Position numbers and translations under genes: made by a program
Assembly: GCF_035083965.1 (NCBI RefSeq)
Contig: NC_089722.1
Span: 43,586,697 to 43,650,696, forward strand
DNA: 64,000 bases
Reading direction: 5' to 3'
DNA from: Branchiostoma lanceolatum
Taxonomy: Eukaryota; Chordata; Leptocardii; Amphioxiformes; Branchiostomatidae
Shown here: positions 1 to 10,432 of the stretch, in pieces
How the letters are laid out: every line of letters begins with the position of its first letter
Position numbering within the stretch: position 1 is the stretch's first letter
Notes under the pieces: model-generated
Seen by the model: only the letters and a program-made list of their open reading frames with translations
Databases searched by the model: none
What the model was told of the DNA's origin: nothing

Positions 1-1
1 C

Positions 2-145
2 AAGTGTGACCAGTGCGATTATTCTGCTGCAGATAAATCCTCCTTGGACCAACATCTAGCAAAACACACTGGGGGAAACCCTACATATGTGGGGAGTGCG
101 GGTACAGGACAGCTAAAAAGTCCCACCTGTCGAGACATACCTTGA
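2..145 (+). CDS. 3' end of a family-1 C2H2 zinc-finger gene (5' part outside window)
   Basis: The frame enters at base 2 inside a CDQCDYSA-type finger (KCDQCDYSAADKSSLDQHLAKH) and then leaves finger register, because the linker that normally reads ggtgagaaaccc is one base short. The frame-shifted tail runs about 22 residues to TGA at 143-145 and ends CRDIP. The genes at 5550 and 52830 carry the same shifted tail, so the lesion predates their duplication. The gene at 45001 keeps the unshifted version. Product: sequence-specific DNA-binding ZNF, presumably nuclear; the rest lies upstream of the window. Confidence 0.8.
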   Translation, partial: KCDQCDYSAADKSSLDQHLAKHTGGNPTYVGSAGTGQLKSPTCRDIP

Positions 146-1020
146 ACAGACATTTAGCAAAACACCGGTGAGAAACCCTTTATGTGTAGGGAGTGCGTGT
201 ACAGGACATCTGATAAGCGTAACCTAGAGTGTCCTGCATCTAACTAAACACACTTGAGTAACTCTAAATGGGTACGGAGTGCAGGTACACAGAAGTTATC
301 CAGCCCTTCAAACATGTATGATAAGAAATGGATGTAAAGAACACTGCATGTGTTCAACGCCAATATTTGAGAATAGGCCGAGTTCCGAGTGCGCATCTGC
401 AGCCACGGTGCTTTCTGGTCTAGGGTCAAAGTTTAAGTTCCCTTATTTGTAAGCTATCATTTGTAAAGACGTGATTGCAACATTTCCGCTTGGAGGGGCC
501 TTATCATAAGGTATTACTCACAATCTCATGCTGTACTGGAACTGTGAGAAGGCTTGTTCATACTGAAGAAAATCTCTACAAATGTTTGAACACTGTACAG
601 TATCTGTACATCTACGCAGTCTGTATCAAGTACTTTATGTCCGTGGCATTGTTTAAAAAAAAAACTACAACAGAAAGGAGCATACTTAAGTGTAAAGAAT
701 GTTGAGGTTTTAAAACTCAAAAAGAAACTTATTTCTGTCAAATCTAATATAGGCTATCCTGACAGCTCAAATCCTAACCTATCTTGTGCTTGAGCATGAC
801 AAGTGTGTATGATGTTAAAGTCTGTATTTATTTTCTCACTAATGCACTAAACCTATACACTATATATTGGAACACTAAATATGATTATGCTATATCTAGA
901 GCGTTTAACATTATGTGGAATTGTGAAGTTTGTTATAGGAAACGATATTTAAGAACAAAGTTGATTAGAAACTATGCTAATTTCTGACAAGCGAAATAAA
1001 AACGTTTAATAGATGAACAG
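146..1020 (+). other. 3' flank/3' UTR of the first gene, with relic finger
   Basis: Bases 150-235 still resemble one more finger (tgtgtagggagtgcgtgtac) but carry no open frame. The rest matches the 3' module found behind every family-1 gene, including ctgtcaaatctaatataggc, a cactatatattggaacac stretch and atttctgacaagcgaaataaa. AATAAA at 995-1000, followed by a T/G-rich stretch, is the likely polyadenylation signal. Confidence 0.6.
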
Positions 1021-1802
1021 GTTTCATTCCATTTTCCCTTGTTTGGTTGATGTAAGTTATTGTGATGCCGCACAGGGTACAGGCACCATCGTTATTATTA
1101 TCATTTTCATCAAAGTATAAAACTCTTTTCCTGACGTAATTATTTCCGCACCCTACGAAATTCCTTCCGAAAATAAAAGCGTTTAATAGATATTATTATC
1201 ATTTTCAGCAAAGCACCCCCATAAAACTCATTTCCTGAAGTAATTCCTTCCGTAACCGGTAATGTTTGCCATACCCAAAAGAAATTCCTGCGCATATTTT
1301 AGCCGTATCCACTTTCAGTTCTTGCAGCACTCGGTCATTCCTACCGTATCCACTAGACGATGTACTTTTGTGCCGTACCCAATGGTGCTGCACAGTCGTG
1401 TCTGAATACCTAGCCTTTACCAAGGCAAACACCGAGTGGCGTTGTACAAATCACACCCAGTTTTGAAAACGTTTATATATTTGTTCAACCTTTAGTGAGA
1501 AGCGGTCTAAAGAGAACTGGACATCAGTTTTGAGGTGAAGATTCATCAGTGTAAAGAAACACCTCGATGATCGGAGACAGTGAATTTGGTGGTTTAGAAA
1601 TTACCATACATATATTTGCCATACTAGTACTGTTCTTCATACACTACTTACTCCCCACCCCCACCGTACTCTTGTATCCATTCTGAACCTATAAACAACA
1701 CGCCTATGAACCTATAAACAATCTAAAATTTTTGTCGAAGACAACAAAGAAAAAGAATACAGAAAGGGCAGTAGTCGTGTAAACGCATTCTACAATGTAG
1801 GC
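1021..1802. other. intergenic, homologous between gene units; no gene seen
   Basis: This spacer recurs before the promoters near 8.5, 49.0 and 55.5 kb. It contains an internal direct duplication of about 100 bp (tattatcattttca.caaag at about 1094 and 1194). No convincing ORF or RNA gene is visible. Confidence 0.5.
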
Positions 1803-1939
1803 AGAACTTCCCACACAATAACTGGGTAACGAGGGACAAATCATGACCTTTCACCCCACGCTAAGTTCACCTTTCACCCTTGCTTCTCATACTAGACGCT
1901 TGCAGTATTTGTGAGGGTAAAAATCAACCCTGGAAGCAG
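1803..1939 (+). promoter_or_regulatory. promoter-proximal module and noncoding 5' exon of the 2429 gene
   Basis: Two DR1-like sites, TGACCTTTCACCC (1844-1856) and TTCACCTTTCACCC (1866-1879), start 22 bp apart downstream of an actgggtaacgagg box. The exon ends GGAAGCAG with donor GTAAGAA at 1940. Similar modules precede the other family-1 genes. The transcription start itself cannot be placed, so the DR1 pair may lie upstream of it or inside the exon. Confidence 0.6.
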
Positions 1940-2421
1940 GTAAGAACGCGAATTATGATAAAAGACTCCTCTTTCGTGAAGCAGAGGTGCTATAGGTTGT
2001 TTCTATGGTGTATGGGCCACACTAGCACGAAATGTAAGACTTTTCTGGGTGAGGAAATCGAGAGGGGGAGGGGGGCGAAACCAAATGTCACACATCACGA
2101 GACAAAGGTGTTATTTAGAAAAGGTCTAAAAATCTTGCTATAGAACAACCAAATGGGACATCAGTACAATAACAAACATGTGTAATGATAGCAAATGCGT
2201 TCATGAGTGGTTAACTTAGAAAAATGGTTTATACAAGTTATAGCAGATTCATATTACGGAACGGAAGGCAGTATTAAAGGAAGTAAGTACGAGTGGGCCA
2301 GGTTTTAACGCCATTGCCATAGGAATGATGGCTGGACTGGACATTTTTGTGCCAGCAGAAAAAAAAGCATTTTGAATTATGATATTTTTGATTGATGTCT
2401 TTCAAATTTTTTGTCCGTTAG
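1940..2421 (+). other. intron 1 of the 2429 gene
   Basis: Donor GTAAGAA at 1940; acceptor ttttttgtccgttag ending at 2421. The first ~180 nt (gctatagg, a box around tgtatgggccaca, then gggggaggggggcga at about 2066) are conserved among all family-1 introns, whereas the middle diverges. Confidence 0.65.
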
Positions 2422-2428
2422 GTTAGAC

Positions 2429-3547
2429 ATGGCAGATGCATGTTATGGGTCTCCTACTGCTGTTCCCCAGAGCTCCAATGAAGGGTCGCCCACTGTGGTT
2501 TTAGGGAATGGACGTACAAGCAATGTTATAGATCGGCCAACAGGAGCCAAAGCCAGTTGGGACAATCAGTCAAAAGCACATACTGATGAGAAACCCTACA
2601 TGTGCGAAGAGTGCGGGTACAGGGCAGCTCAGAAGAGTCACATATCCAGACATATGAGAACCCATACTGGTGAAAAACCCTACAAGTGTGACCAGTGCGA
2701 TTATTCTGCTGCTGAGAAATCCACCTTGAAGAGACATCTAGCAAAACACACCGGAGAGAAACCCTACATGTGCGGAGAGTGCGGGTACAGGACAGATCAC
2801 AGGCATAGCCTATCCAGACATATGAGAACTCATACCGGAGAAAAACCCTACAAGTGTGACCAATGTGATTACTCTGCTGTACAGAAAACCACCTTGCACA
2901 GACATCTAGCAAAGCACTCAGGTGAGAAACCCTACATGTGTGGGGAGTGCGGGTACAGGACTATTGGAAAGTCTGAGCTTTCCATACACATGAGAACCCA
3001 TACAGGTGAAAAACCTTACAAGTGTGACCAGTGTGACTATTCTGCTGCACAGAAATGTTATTTGAACAGCCATTTAGCGAAACACATCGGCAAGAAACCC
3101 TACATGTGTGGAGAGTGTGGGTACAGGACAGATCACAGGCATAGCCTATCCAGACACATGAGAACCCATACAGGAGAAAAACCTTACAAGTGTGACCAGT
3201 GTGACTATTCTGCTGCACAGAAATGTTATTTGAACAGCCATTTAGCGAAACACATCGGCAAGAAACACTACATGTGTGACGAGTGCGGGTACAAAACAAC
3301 TAACAATTCTGACTTATCCGAACATATGAGAATCCACACTGGAGAAAAACCCTTCAAGTGTGACCAGTGTAATTATGCCGCTGCATATAAATCCACATTG
3401 GAGAGACATTTAGCCAAACACTCTGGAGAGAAACCCTACATGTGTGGTGAATGTGGGTACAGGACAGCTCACAAGTCTCACCTATCCAGACATATGAAAA
3501 CCCATACTGGTGAAAAACCATTTATACTGCATAGAAAGTCCATTTAG
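2429..3547 (+). CDS. family-1 C2H2 zinc-finger protein, 372 aa, 11 fingers
   Basis: The start is the ATG eight bases after the splice acceptor, in the conserved context gttagacATGGC used by all paralogues; the upstream in-frame codons are intronic. Residues 1-56 form a leader (MADACYGSPTAVPQ...) without a known domain. Fingers begin near residue 57 and repeat every 28 residues, alternating CGECGYRT and CDQCDYSA types with TGEKP linkers; two linkers are IGKK. All C2H2 ligands are present. The usual core Phe is replaced by a Tyr two residues after the second Cys. The array ends abruptly (FILHRKSI), because a small deletion relative to the sequence near 41480 removes a finger start. Expected role: nuclear DNA binding, target unknown. 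The gene at 49683 is its near-identical duplicate, with four residue changes. Confidence 0.88.
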   Translation: MADACYGSPTAVPQSSNEGSPTVVLGNGRTSNVIDRPTGAKASWDNQSKAHTDEKPYMCEECGYRAAQKSHISRHMRTHTGEKPYKCDQCDYSAAEKSTLKRHLAKHTGEKPYMCGECGYRTDHRHSLSRHMRTHTGEKPYKCDQCDYSAVQKTTLHRHLAKHSGEKPYMCGECGYRTIGKSELSIHMRTHTGEKPYKCDQCDYSAAQKCYLNSHLAKHIGKKPYMCGECGYRTDHRHSLSRHMRTHTGEKPYKCDQCDYSAAQKCYLNSHLAKHIGKKHYMCDECGYKTTNNSDLSEHMRIHTGEKPFKCDQCNYAAAYKSTLERHLAKHSGEKPYMCGECGYRTAHKSHLSRHMKTHTGEKPFILHRKSI

Positions 3548-3999
3548 CCCGACAAATAGCAAGTTCAGGTGAGAAACCATACATGTGAGGCGAGTGTGGG
3601 TACAGGGCAACTGAAAAGTCTCATTTTTCCAAACATACATATCTTCATACATAAGAGAATTTCTACAAATATCATAACACTGCAGTATATGTACATCTGT
3701 TTATCCTCTATCGCGTATTACCATATGTGGTATTCGTGGAAAGAACTGTAACAGAGAGGAGCATGGTTTGTTGTTAGTGTAAGTGTAGATTAAGTATAAA
3801 GACGTGTTATAACTCGGTAACAATCACTGTCAAATCTAATACAAGCTATCCTGACGACTGACTTTGTATTGGCATCGTACAAAAAGTAATTGCTTTTATG
3901 ATATTTTGGTATTTTCTTGTGATTAAAGTTGGTCCTGTTTGTGTAGGTGAAGTTTTTTTTTTGCTTCAAAAATGTTCCTATAACAGCCTTGACCTCGTT
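3548..3999 (+). other. relic fingers and 3' UTR behind the 2429 gene
   Basis: 3548-3650 is a decayed continuation of the finger array; aaaccatacatgtgaggcgagtg shows a finger whose Cys codon region now holds a stop. The 3' UTR module follows (caatcactgtcaaatctaat). A possible distal polyadenylation signal, AATAAA, is at 4570-4575. Confidence 0.5.
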
Positions 4000-4113
4000 C
4001 AAGCAGATGTTGGGGTGAAAATTAAAAATGTTCTGGTGCTGGGACAGCTGTATGTCAGGATCAAAGATGGACCACCGGGAAATGTGATGATTTTCATGCC
4101 CAACATCTGCTTG
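4000..4113. repeat. short hairpin repeat (MITE-like)
   Basis: Inverted ends caagcagatgttgggg...gcccaacatctgcttg enclose about 70 bp. The same hairpin lies at 51281-51395 in the duplicated block. No target duplication was established. Confidence 0.5.
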
Positions 4114-4329
4114 GAGTTTGTCTCTGTCATAGACTAGCCCATGGTGTGAACAGGAGTTTTACATGTTCGCACAGGAGGTCAAAGTTCACCAATAATATCA
4201 GCTGTACAGGAACCAGGCCACATCAATTTGATTTCATGGTTATAGAATTTTAAAAAAAGAAGAGATTGCTTTACTGAAAAAAAATCCATATGAATACAAG
4301 TGTATACATTCATATGAAGCTGCCTTATA

Positions 4330-4490
4330 CATGGGGCCGCCGGCTTAATGTCACCATCCAAAAAAATTAATGCAACCCCTTACAACACGTCCGAGCTGGA
4401 GTTGATCCCTCGGTTGGACCTCGATCCCTAGGATCCACGGAATTTGATGGCGAAGCAGCGGGGTTGTGTTACCGCTTTCGCCACGGGGAC
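4330..4490 (-). repeat. tRNA-type SINE
   Basis: On the minus strand the head reads GTCCCCGTGGCGAAAGCGG with a box-A-like segment (4468-4484). A box-B-like GGATCGAGGTCC (4416-4427) lies about 45 nt further in. This spacing fits a Pol III tRNA-derived promoter. The body continues to about 4330. A second copy is at 51611-51771, carried by the segmental duplication. Confidence 0.5.
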
Positions 4491-4653
4491 AATCTTTAAT
4501 GTCTGTTTAAGATGTTAAAGAAGTTCATGTTTGGTTTACTAAAATATCCATGTAAGATGCCGTTGTATTAATAAAGAGACATGTCTTGAAGGAAAAATGA
4601 GCGACGTAAGAATAGACAACAAAGAAAACATAAAGATCACCTAGGTACAAGGT

Positions 4654-4794
4654 ATGCAGAACGTATCGCACACTAACTGGGTAACGAGGCACAGGTTGTG
4701 ACCTTTCACCCCACACTAAGTTCACCTTTCACCCGCTGCTTCGCTAAGAAGACGCTTGCAGTATTTGTGAGGGTAAAATCAACACTGAAAGCAG
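4654..4794 (+). promoter_or_regulatory. promoter module and noncoding 5' exon of the 5550 gene
   Basis: It has the actgggtaacgagg box, then TGACCTTTCACCC (from about 4699) and TTCACCTTTCACCC about 22 bp on. The exon ends GAAAGCAG, with donor GTAAGAA at 4795. Confidence 0.6.
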
Positions 4795-5542
4795 GTAAGA
4801 ACCTGAATTATGCTAAATATCTACCATGTCGTAAAGCAGAGGAGCTATAGGTCGTTTCTACGACGTATGGGGCCACATTTGGGCGGAATTTAAGGCTTTT
4901 CGGGGTAAAAAAAATGAGAGGGGGAGGGGGGCAAAACCACACGTCTTTTGGAAATAAAAAAGTCGTTTTTGTAAGAAAAACTTACGAGGGGCTGTATATA
5001 GTATCACCAAACATGAAACGTAAAGGCAGATTTCCAGGTCACGCATGCGTGGTGAACTTTGGAGGCTCTCTGTAGGTCTGGCTGGCAGTATGACCATGAA
5101 GGTAAGATAATTTTCATATTTGTCTTTCATGTTTAAGAAATTACCATGCGCACTACTTGCACCAACTAGGCACAGCCTCATTACCCCTAAGGGTACCTAC
5201 TGGCTGAGCTTCAATGTGAATATTCAAGGTGAATATGTTTAGCTAATAAACTGGGGGGTTACGAAGTTCTGTACGGTGTATACCCCCCCCCCCCTCCGCA
5301 CACACACACACACACACACCGCCCCAGCAATATCATCATTTGCCTTCCCTCAAGCACACCCTTAAATAGACCCATATTTTCCTTAAGGAAATCGATCCAT
5401 TAGGGCCCCAACCCCCATGCATAGCCTTTGGGCCAAGAAAGGATAGAATACTGAGGTAGACCACCCCAGTAGCCTAGCCCACCTTTTTGAGGCATATTAT
5501 CGATTGGTGTGTTTCACATTTTTATTTATTTTTGTCTGTCAG
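4795..5542 (+). other. intron 1 of the 5550 gene, containing simple repeats and a TE relic
   Basis: Donor at 4795, acceptor tttgtctgtcag ending at 5542. The conserved intron head has the G-rich gagggggaggggggc (about 4918). 5280-5320 is a poly-C plus (CA)n tract. 5390-5485 (cccccatgcatagcctttgg...gaggtagaccacccc) matches the terminal repeats of the element at 24969-26547, so it is a relic of that family. Confidence 0.6.
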
Positions 5543-5549
5543 GTTAGAC

Positions 5550-6869
5550 ATGGCCGAAGCAGGTACTGGGTCTCCTACTGCCGTTCCCCAGAACTTCTGT
5601 GACGGGTCTCATGCTGCAGTATTATTCAACAGGGATACAAGCAACGTCAAAGAACAGCCAGCAGGAGCCAAAACAAGTTTTCAAAATCAGCCTGGACCAG
5701 ATACTGAGAAACCCTACATATGTGGGGAGTGTGGGCACAAGACAGCTGACAAGGGTAATCTTAAGAGACATATGAGAACCCATACTGGTGAAAAACCCTA
5801 CACGTGTGACCAGTGTGATTATTCCGCTGCACAGAAATCCTCCTTGGACAACCATCTAGCCAAACACACCGGTGAGAAACCCTATATGTGTGGGGAGTGC
5901 GGGTTCAGGACAGCTCACAAGTGTAGCCTTTCCACTCATATGAGAACCCATACAGGTGAAAAAAACTACATGTGTGACCAGTGTGACTATTCTACAACAC
6001 AGAAAAGTCATTTGGGCCGACATCTAGCAAAACACACGGGTGAGAAACCCTACATGTGTGGCGAGTGCGGGTACAGGACAGCTCTGAAGTCTGCCTTATC
6101 CCAACATATGAGAACCCATACAGGTGAAAAACCCTACAAGTGTGACCAGTGTGACTACTCTGCTAGACAGAAATCCACATTGGACAGACATCTAGCCAAA
6201 CACACTGGTGATAAACCCTATATGTGTGGTGAGTGCGGGTTCAAGACCGCTCACAAGTGGAACCTATCTACTCATATGAGAACCCATACAGGTGAAAAAC
6301 CCTACAAATGTGACCAGTGCGATTATTCTACTGCACAGAAAGTTCATTTGGACACACATCTAACGAAACACACCGGTGAGAAACCCTTCATGTGTGGGGA
6401 ATGCGGGTACAGGACAACTCAAAAGTCTGCCTTATCCCAACATATGCGAACCCATACGGATGAAAAACCCTTCAAGTGTGACCAGTGTGACTACTCTGCT
6501 AGACAGAAATCCACCTTAGACAGCCATCGAGCCCAACACACCGGAGAGAAACCCTACATGTGTGGGGAGTGCGGGTACAGGTGCCTCCGCAAGTCTCAGT
6601 TGTCCAGACATATGAGAACTCATACAGGTGAGAGGCCCTACATGTGTGGCGAGTGCGGGTACAGAGCAACTCAACAGTGCCACTTGTCCGAACATATGAG
6701 AACTCACACAGGTGAAAAACCCTACAAGTGTGACCAGTGCGACTATTCTGCTGCAACGAAAAAAACTTTGAATCAACACCTAGTAAAACACACTGGGAAA
6801 AACCCTACATATGTGGGGAGTGCGGGTACAGAACAGCTAAAAAGTCCCACCTGTCGAGACATACCTTGA
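5550..6869 (+). CDS. family-1 C2H2 zinc-finger protein, 439 aa, 13 fingers
   Basis: The start is chosen at gttagacATGGC after the acceptor; the leader covers residues 1-55 (MAEAGTGSPTAVPQ...). Fingers run from residue 56 to about 414. Fingers 11 and 12 are both of the CGECGYR type, so one CDQCDYSA finger has been lost between them. Most linkers are TGEKP, with TDEKP and TGEKN variants. After finger 13 a one-base loss in the linker shifts the frame, giving a 25-residue tail ending CRDIP that is shared with the first gene and with 52830. The gene at 52830 is the same gene minus four fingers. Likely a nuclear DNA-binding protein; no effector domain is recognised. Confidence 0.88.
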   Translation: MAEAGTGSPTAVPQNFCDGSHAAVLFNRDTSNVKEQPAGAKTSFQNQPGPDTEKPYICGECGHKTADKGNLKRHMRTHTGEKPYTCDQCDYSAAQKSSLDNHLAKHTGEKPYMCGECGFRTAHKCSLSTHMRTHTGEKNYMCDQCDYSTTQKSHLGRHLAKHTGEKPYMCGECGYRTALKSALSQHMRTHTGEKPYKCDQCDYSARQKSTLDRHLAKHTGDKPYMCGECGFKTAHKWNLSTHMRTHTGEKPYKCDQCDYSTAQKVHLDTHLTKHTGEKPFMCGECGYRTTQKSALSQHMRTHTDEKPFKCDQCDYSARQKSTLDSHRAQHTGEKPYMCGECGYRCLRKSQLSRHMRTHTGERPYMCGECGYRATQQCHLSEHMRTHTGEKPYKCDQCDYSAATKKTLNQHLVKHTGKNPTYVGSAGTEQLKSPTCRDIP

Positions 6870-7830
6870 ACAGACATTTAGCAAAACACTGATGAGAAAC
6901 CCTTTATGTGTGGAGAGTGCGGGTACAGGACAGCTGACAAGCGTAACCTAGAGTGGTAAGAAAAGCCTTCATGTCCGGCATCTAGGATAAACACACTTGT
7001 GTAATTGTGCACGGAGTGCAGGTACACAGAAGTTATCAAGCCATACAAACATGTATAATGAAAAAAAAATGGATGTAAGAACACTGCATGTGTTCAGTGT
7101 CAATGTTTTAGTTTCGAGTGTGCATCTGCAGTCATGCTGATCTGTTGTCAAATTTGTAGTTCCCTTATTTGTAAGCAACATTTCCGCTTGGGGGGGGGGG
7201 GCTTAACATAAGGTATAACACATGATCTCATGCTGTACTGGAACTGTGAAAATGCTTATTCATACAGAATAAAATCTCTACAAATGTGAGAACACTGCAC
7301 AGTATCTGTACATCTACGCAGTCTGTATCAAGTACTTTATGTATGTGGTATTCTTTGAAAAAAAAAACTATAACAGAAAGGAGCATACTTTTTTTAGAAA
7401 TACTGTAAGTGTAAAGAATGTTGAGGTTTTAAAACTCAATTAGAAACTTATTTCTGTCAAATCTAATCTCGCATCCTAACCTATCTTGTGCTTCAGTGTA
7501 ACAAGTGTGCATGAAGTTAAAGGCTGTGATGTTTATTTTCTCACTTATGCTCTAACCTATACGCTACATATTGGAACACTAATAACTATGTTATGATCTA
7601 GAGTGTTAAACATTATGTTGAATCGCGAAGTATGTTATAAGAAGCGAGTTTCATGGCCGATATGTAAGAACTAAGTGGATTCAAAGTATGCGTATTTCTG
7701 ACAAGTGAAATAAAAACGTTTAATAGCTGAACAGGTTTCATTCCATTTTCCCTTGTTTGGTTGATGTAAGTTATTGTGCTCTGTACAGGGTACAGGCACC
7801 ATCGTTATTGTCATCATTTTCATCAAAGCA
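6870..7830 (+). other. relic finger and 3' UTR of the 5550 gene
   Basis: 6895-6960 is a decayed finger (tgtggagagtgcgggtacagg). A homopolymer G run sits at about 7188-7201. The 3' module ends with gacaagtgaaataaa; AATAAA is at 7709-7714. Confidence 0.6.
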
Positions 7831-8520
7831 TAAAACTCTTTTCTTTCCGCACCCCACGAAATTCCTTTGGAAATAAAAGTGTTTGATAGTTATTATTATC
7901 ATTTTCATCAAAGCATCCCCATGAAACTCATTTCTTGAAGTTATTCCTTCCAACAAGAAAGAAATCCCTGCGCACCCTGGTATGTTAGCCATATCCACTT
8001 TCAGTTCTTGCAGCTCTCGGTTACTCCTACCGTATCCACTAGACGATGTACTTTTGTGCCGTACCCAATGGTGCTGCACAGTCGTGTCTGAATACCTAGC
8101 CTTTACCAAGGCAAACGCCGAGTGGCGTTGTACAAATCACACCCAATTTTGAAACCGTTTATATGTTTGTGCAACCTTTAGTGAGAGGCGGTCTAGAGAG
8201 AAGAAGAAATCAGTTTTGAGGTGAAGATTCATCAGTGCAAAAAAACACCTCGACGATCGGAGACAGTGAATTTGGTGGTTTAGAAATTACTGTTCTTCAT
8301 ACACTACTTGCCCCCACCCCCACCATATTCCTGTATCCATTCTGAACCTATCACCCCCCCCCCCCCCCCCGCTCACCCGATACCACCTCCATCTTGTACC
8401 CAGGCTCTACAGGTACAGGTAAAATCTAACATTTTTGGCGAAGGCGACAAAGAAAAAGAGTAGAGTAGAGTAGAGAATGTAGAAAGGGCAGAAGTCGTGT
8501 AAACGCATTCTACAATGTAG
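7831..8520. other. intergenic spacer before the 9113 unit; simple repeats
   Basis: Same spacer family as 1021-1802. It holds a poly-C run (about 8347-8370) and a short (TAGAG)n tract (about 8458-8474). No gene is seen. Confidence 0.5.
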
Positions 8521-8660
8521 ACAGAACTTCCCACACAATAACTGGGTAACGAGGGACAAATCATGACCTTTCACCCCACGCTAAGTTCACCTTTCACCCG
8601 TGACTTTTCAAAGAAGACGCTTGTTGGATTTGTGAAGGTAGAAATCAACCCTGGAAGCAG
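8521..8660 (+). promoter_or_regulatory. promoter module and 5' exon of the truncated 9113 unit
   Basis: A full module with both DR1-like sites (tgacctttcaccc; ttcacctttcaccc), an exon ending CTGGAAGCAG and a donor at 8661. The downstream coding start is missing, so any transcript would lack its normal acceptor. Confidence 0.55.
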
Positions 8661-9112
8661 GTAAGAAAGCGAGTTATGATAAATGACTATCATTCCGTGC
8701 CGCAGAGGAGCTATAGGTCGTTTCTGTGATGTACGGGGCACATTAGGACGGAATGTAAGGCTTTTCTGTGTGGGAAAATTAGGGAGGGGAGGGGGGCGAC
8801 ACCGCACGTCACGAGGCAAAATAGTCGTTTTTGTCAGAAAAAAACTCTACAAAGGGTGTTACAGAACCACCAAAATGAGACAGAAGTACAATAGAAAACA
8901 TGAGATCGGAACACTTTACAAATATGGTTTGTAAAGCAGATTCGAAAGCGAAGAGGGGGGGGGGGGCAGTGAGGAAGGAGTGAAACTGGGTCATGTTTTG
9001 AGGTCATTGCGTTGGGAGTGGTGGCTGGAAAGTTCTTGTAGGAGCTTCCTGGTTTTGGAATCAGCAGAAAAATGATCTTTAATCTATATTATCAACATGG
9101 AAGAAACCCTAC
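8661..9112 (+). other. orphan intron head leading into a deletion junction
   Basis: The conserved intron sequence is present up to ttatcaacatgg (about 9100), then jumps directly into a finger (aagaaaccctacatg). In the duplicate at 56059-56600 the intron end, acceptor, leader and first two fingers intervene, so about 0.5 kb was deleted here. Confidence 0.6.
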
Positions 9113-9616
9113 ATGTGTGACGATTGCGGGTACAGGACAGATGACAAGGGTAGCCTTTCCAAACATATCAGAACCCATACAGGTGAAAAACCCTTCAAGT
9201 GCGACCAGTGTGATTATTCTGCAGCACGTAAATCCACCTTGGATAGCCATCTAGCACAACACACTGGTGAGCAACCCTACATGTGTGGGGAGTGCGGGTA
9301 CAGGACGGCTAACAAGCGAAACCTATCCAGACATATGAGAACTCATACTGGTGAAAAACCCTACAAGTGTGACAAGTGTGACTACTCTGCTAGACAGAAA
9401 TCCACCTTAGACAGCCATCTAGCAAAACACTCAGGGGAGAAACCCTACATGTGTGGCGAGTGCGGGTACAGGACTATCGGAAAGTCTGCGTTGTCCAGAC
9501 ATATGAGAACCCATACCGGTGAAAACCCCCACAAGTGTGACCAGTGCGACTATTCTGCTGCACAGAAATACCATTTGAACCAACATCTAGCAAAACACAC
9601 TGGTGAAAAGTCCTGA
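9113..9616 (+). pseudogene. 5'-truncated family-1 zinc-finger gene, 6 fingers
   Basis: The open frame begins inside a finger (MCDDCGYRT) and encodes six C2H2 units alternating the two family-1 types, ending TGEKS and a stop. The splice acceptor, the leader and the usual ATG are absent because of the deletion at about 9111. The fingers correspond to finger 3 onward of the 56295 gene, including its distinctive TGEQP linker. All zinc ligands in the remaining fingers are intact, so decay may be recent. It could be translated from an internal Met, but a pseudogene is the simpler reading. Confidence 0.75.
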
Positions 9617-9915
9617 AATGAATTTCCGTCAAATCTAACATAGGCTATCCTGACAGCTAGATTTGTACTGACATCCTACAAAATATTGTGCTTCAGTGTA
9701 AGTCCGAGGCTTTAAGGAGTGTGGATAAAGTTAGAGGCTGTGATGTTTACTTGCTCCCTTATTTGCCAACCTGTAACATTTTACACTTTATTATATTTGA
9801 ACACTAATGATTATACTATACCTGAAGTGTTTAACATTATGAAGAATTGTGAAGCTTGTGTTATACGAAGCAATTGCCATAGCTGACTGATATGTAAGGA
9901 CGCAGTTCAATCAAA
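9617..9915 (+). other. 3' UTR module behind the truncated gene
   Basis: Starts abruptly with aatttccgtcaaatctaaca and follows the family-1 3' module (tgtttaacattatgaagaattg). It is interrupted by a repeat from about 9916. Confidence 0.45.
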
Positions 9916-10432
9916 AAGAGTTCCACGACCTCATATCTCCATGAACAATTCTATTTATGCAAATGACCTACACATTTGCATGATATATGCTTAATCATAA
10001 ACACCTTTATCTTACTTACACATGTTGCAATATTGACTGCTATAATTTTCCAATTTGATGACTTTTGGTGTTTTTGCTTTAATTATGCAAATCAGGAATT
10101 TATTTGCATAATTGGTATCTGTTGATGCTCCACTTTCCATAAACTACATATGTTACATGTATTTGAGTCTTATATTGGAAAACACTGCAAATATAGATTT
10201 TCCTCATTAGCTATGCAAATTAAGTGTCAATTAGCATAATTTTCACTTCATTGTGTATATCTCTGTCTAAGCTACCTGCATACTTAATATCATGGAAATC
10301 CGTTGTTGCTTTGTTCAGTTATTCTCCTTAGAAGATTTTCACAATAACGCCCCTGCAGTTCCAGAGCAAGCTGCTAGGTGGCCCAAACCTACACCACTTC
10401 TTTATTACATCACAAGCTATCTGCCACCAGTC
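9916..10432. repeat. AT-rich dispersed repeat with clustered ATGCAAAT octamers
   Basis: Octamer-type motifs recur on both strands: tatgcaaatg (9957), catttgcatg, ttatgcaaatc, atttgcataatt, ctatgcaaatta. The right part (ccctgcagttccagagc...) has the look of a multicopy repeat, but no termini could be fixed. The class is unknown. Confidence 0.4.

Larger units (their letters stand above)
341..9110. repeat. segmental duplication, block A copy 1
   Basis: Collinear with 46997-56092: genes 2429/49683 and 5550/52830, the SINE, the hairpin and the promoters match in order at an offset of about 47.25-47.28 kb. Boundaries are approximate. Confidence 0.85.

Noticed and set aside
2526..3299. Long minus-strand ORFs rich in Cys/His/Arg/Thr opposite the finger arrays (also near 5622, 6499, 14361, 14673, 19862, 45646, 49780, 53443, 60995)
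   Set aside because: They mirror the 84-bp finger periodicity (TCRVS..CV.LD patterns), lack starts in good context and follow the plus-strand frame constraints; they are shadows.
2900..3300. CRISPR-like regular repeats
   Set aside because: The 84-bp period encodes C2H2 fingers with TGEKP linkers in an open frame; there are no short identical repeats with unique spacers.
3898..4137. 79-residue ORF conserved at 51158-51418
   Set aside because: It spans the 4000-4113 hairpin repeat and is shared only because of the segmental duplication; the copies differ by indels in a G run.
4416..4490. tRNA gene on the minus strand
   Set aside because: Box-A and box-B-like segments are present but there is no cloverleaf or acceptor stem; a tRNA-derived SINE fits better.
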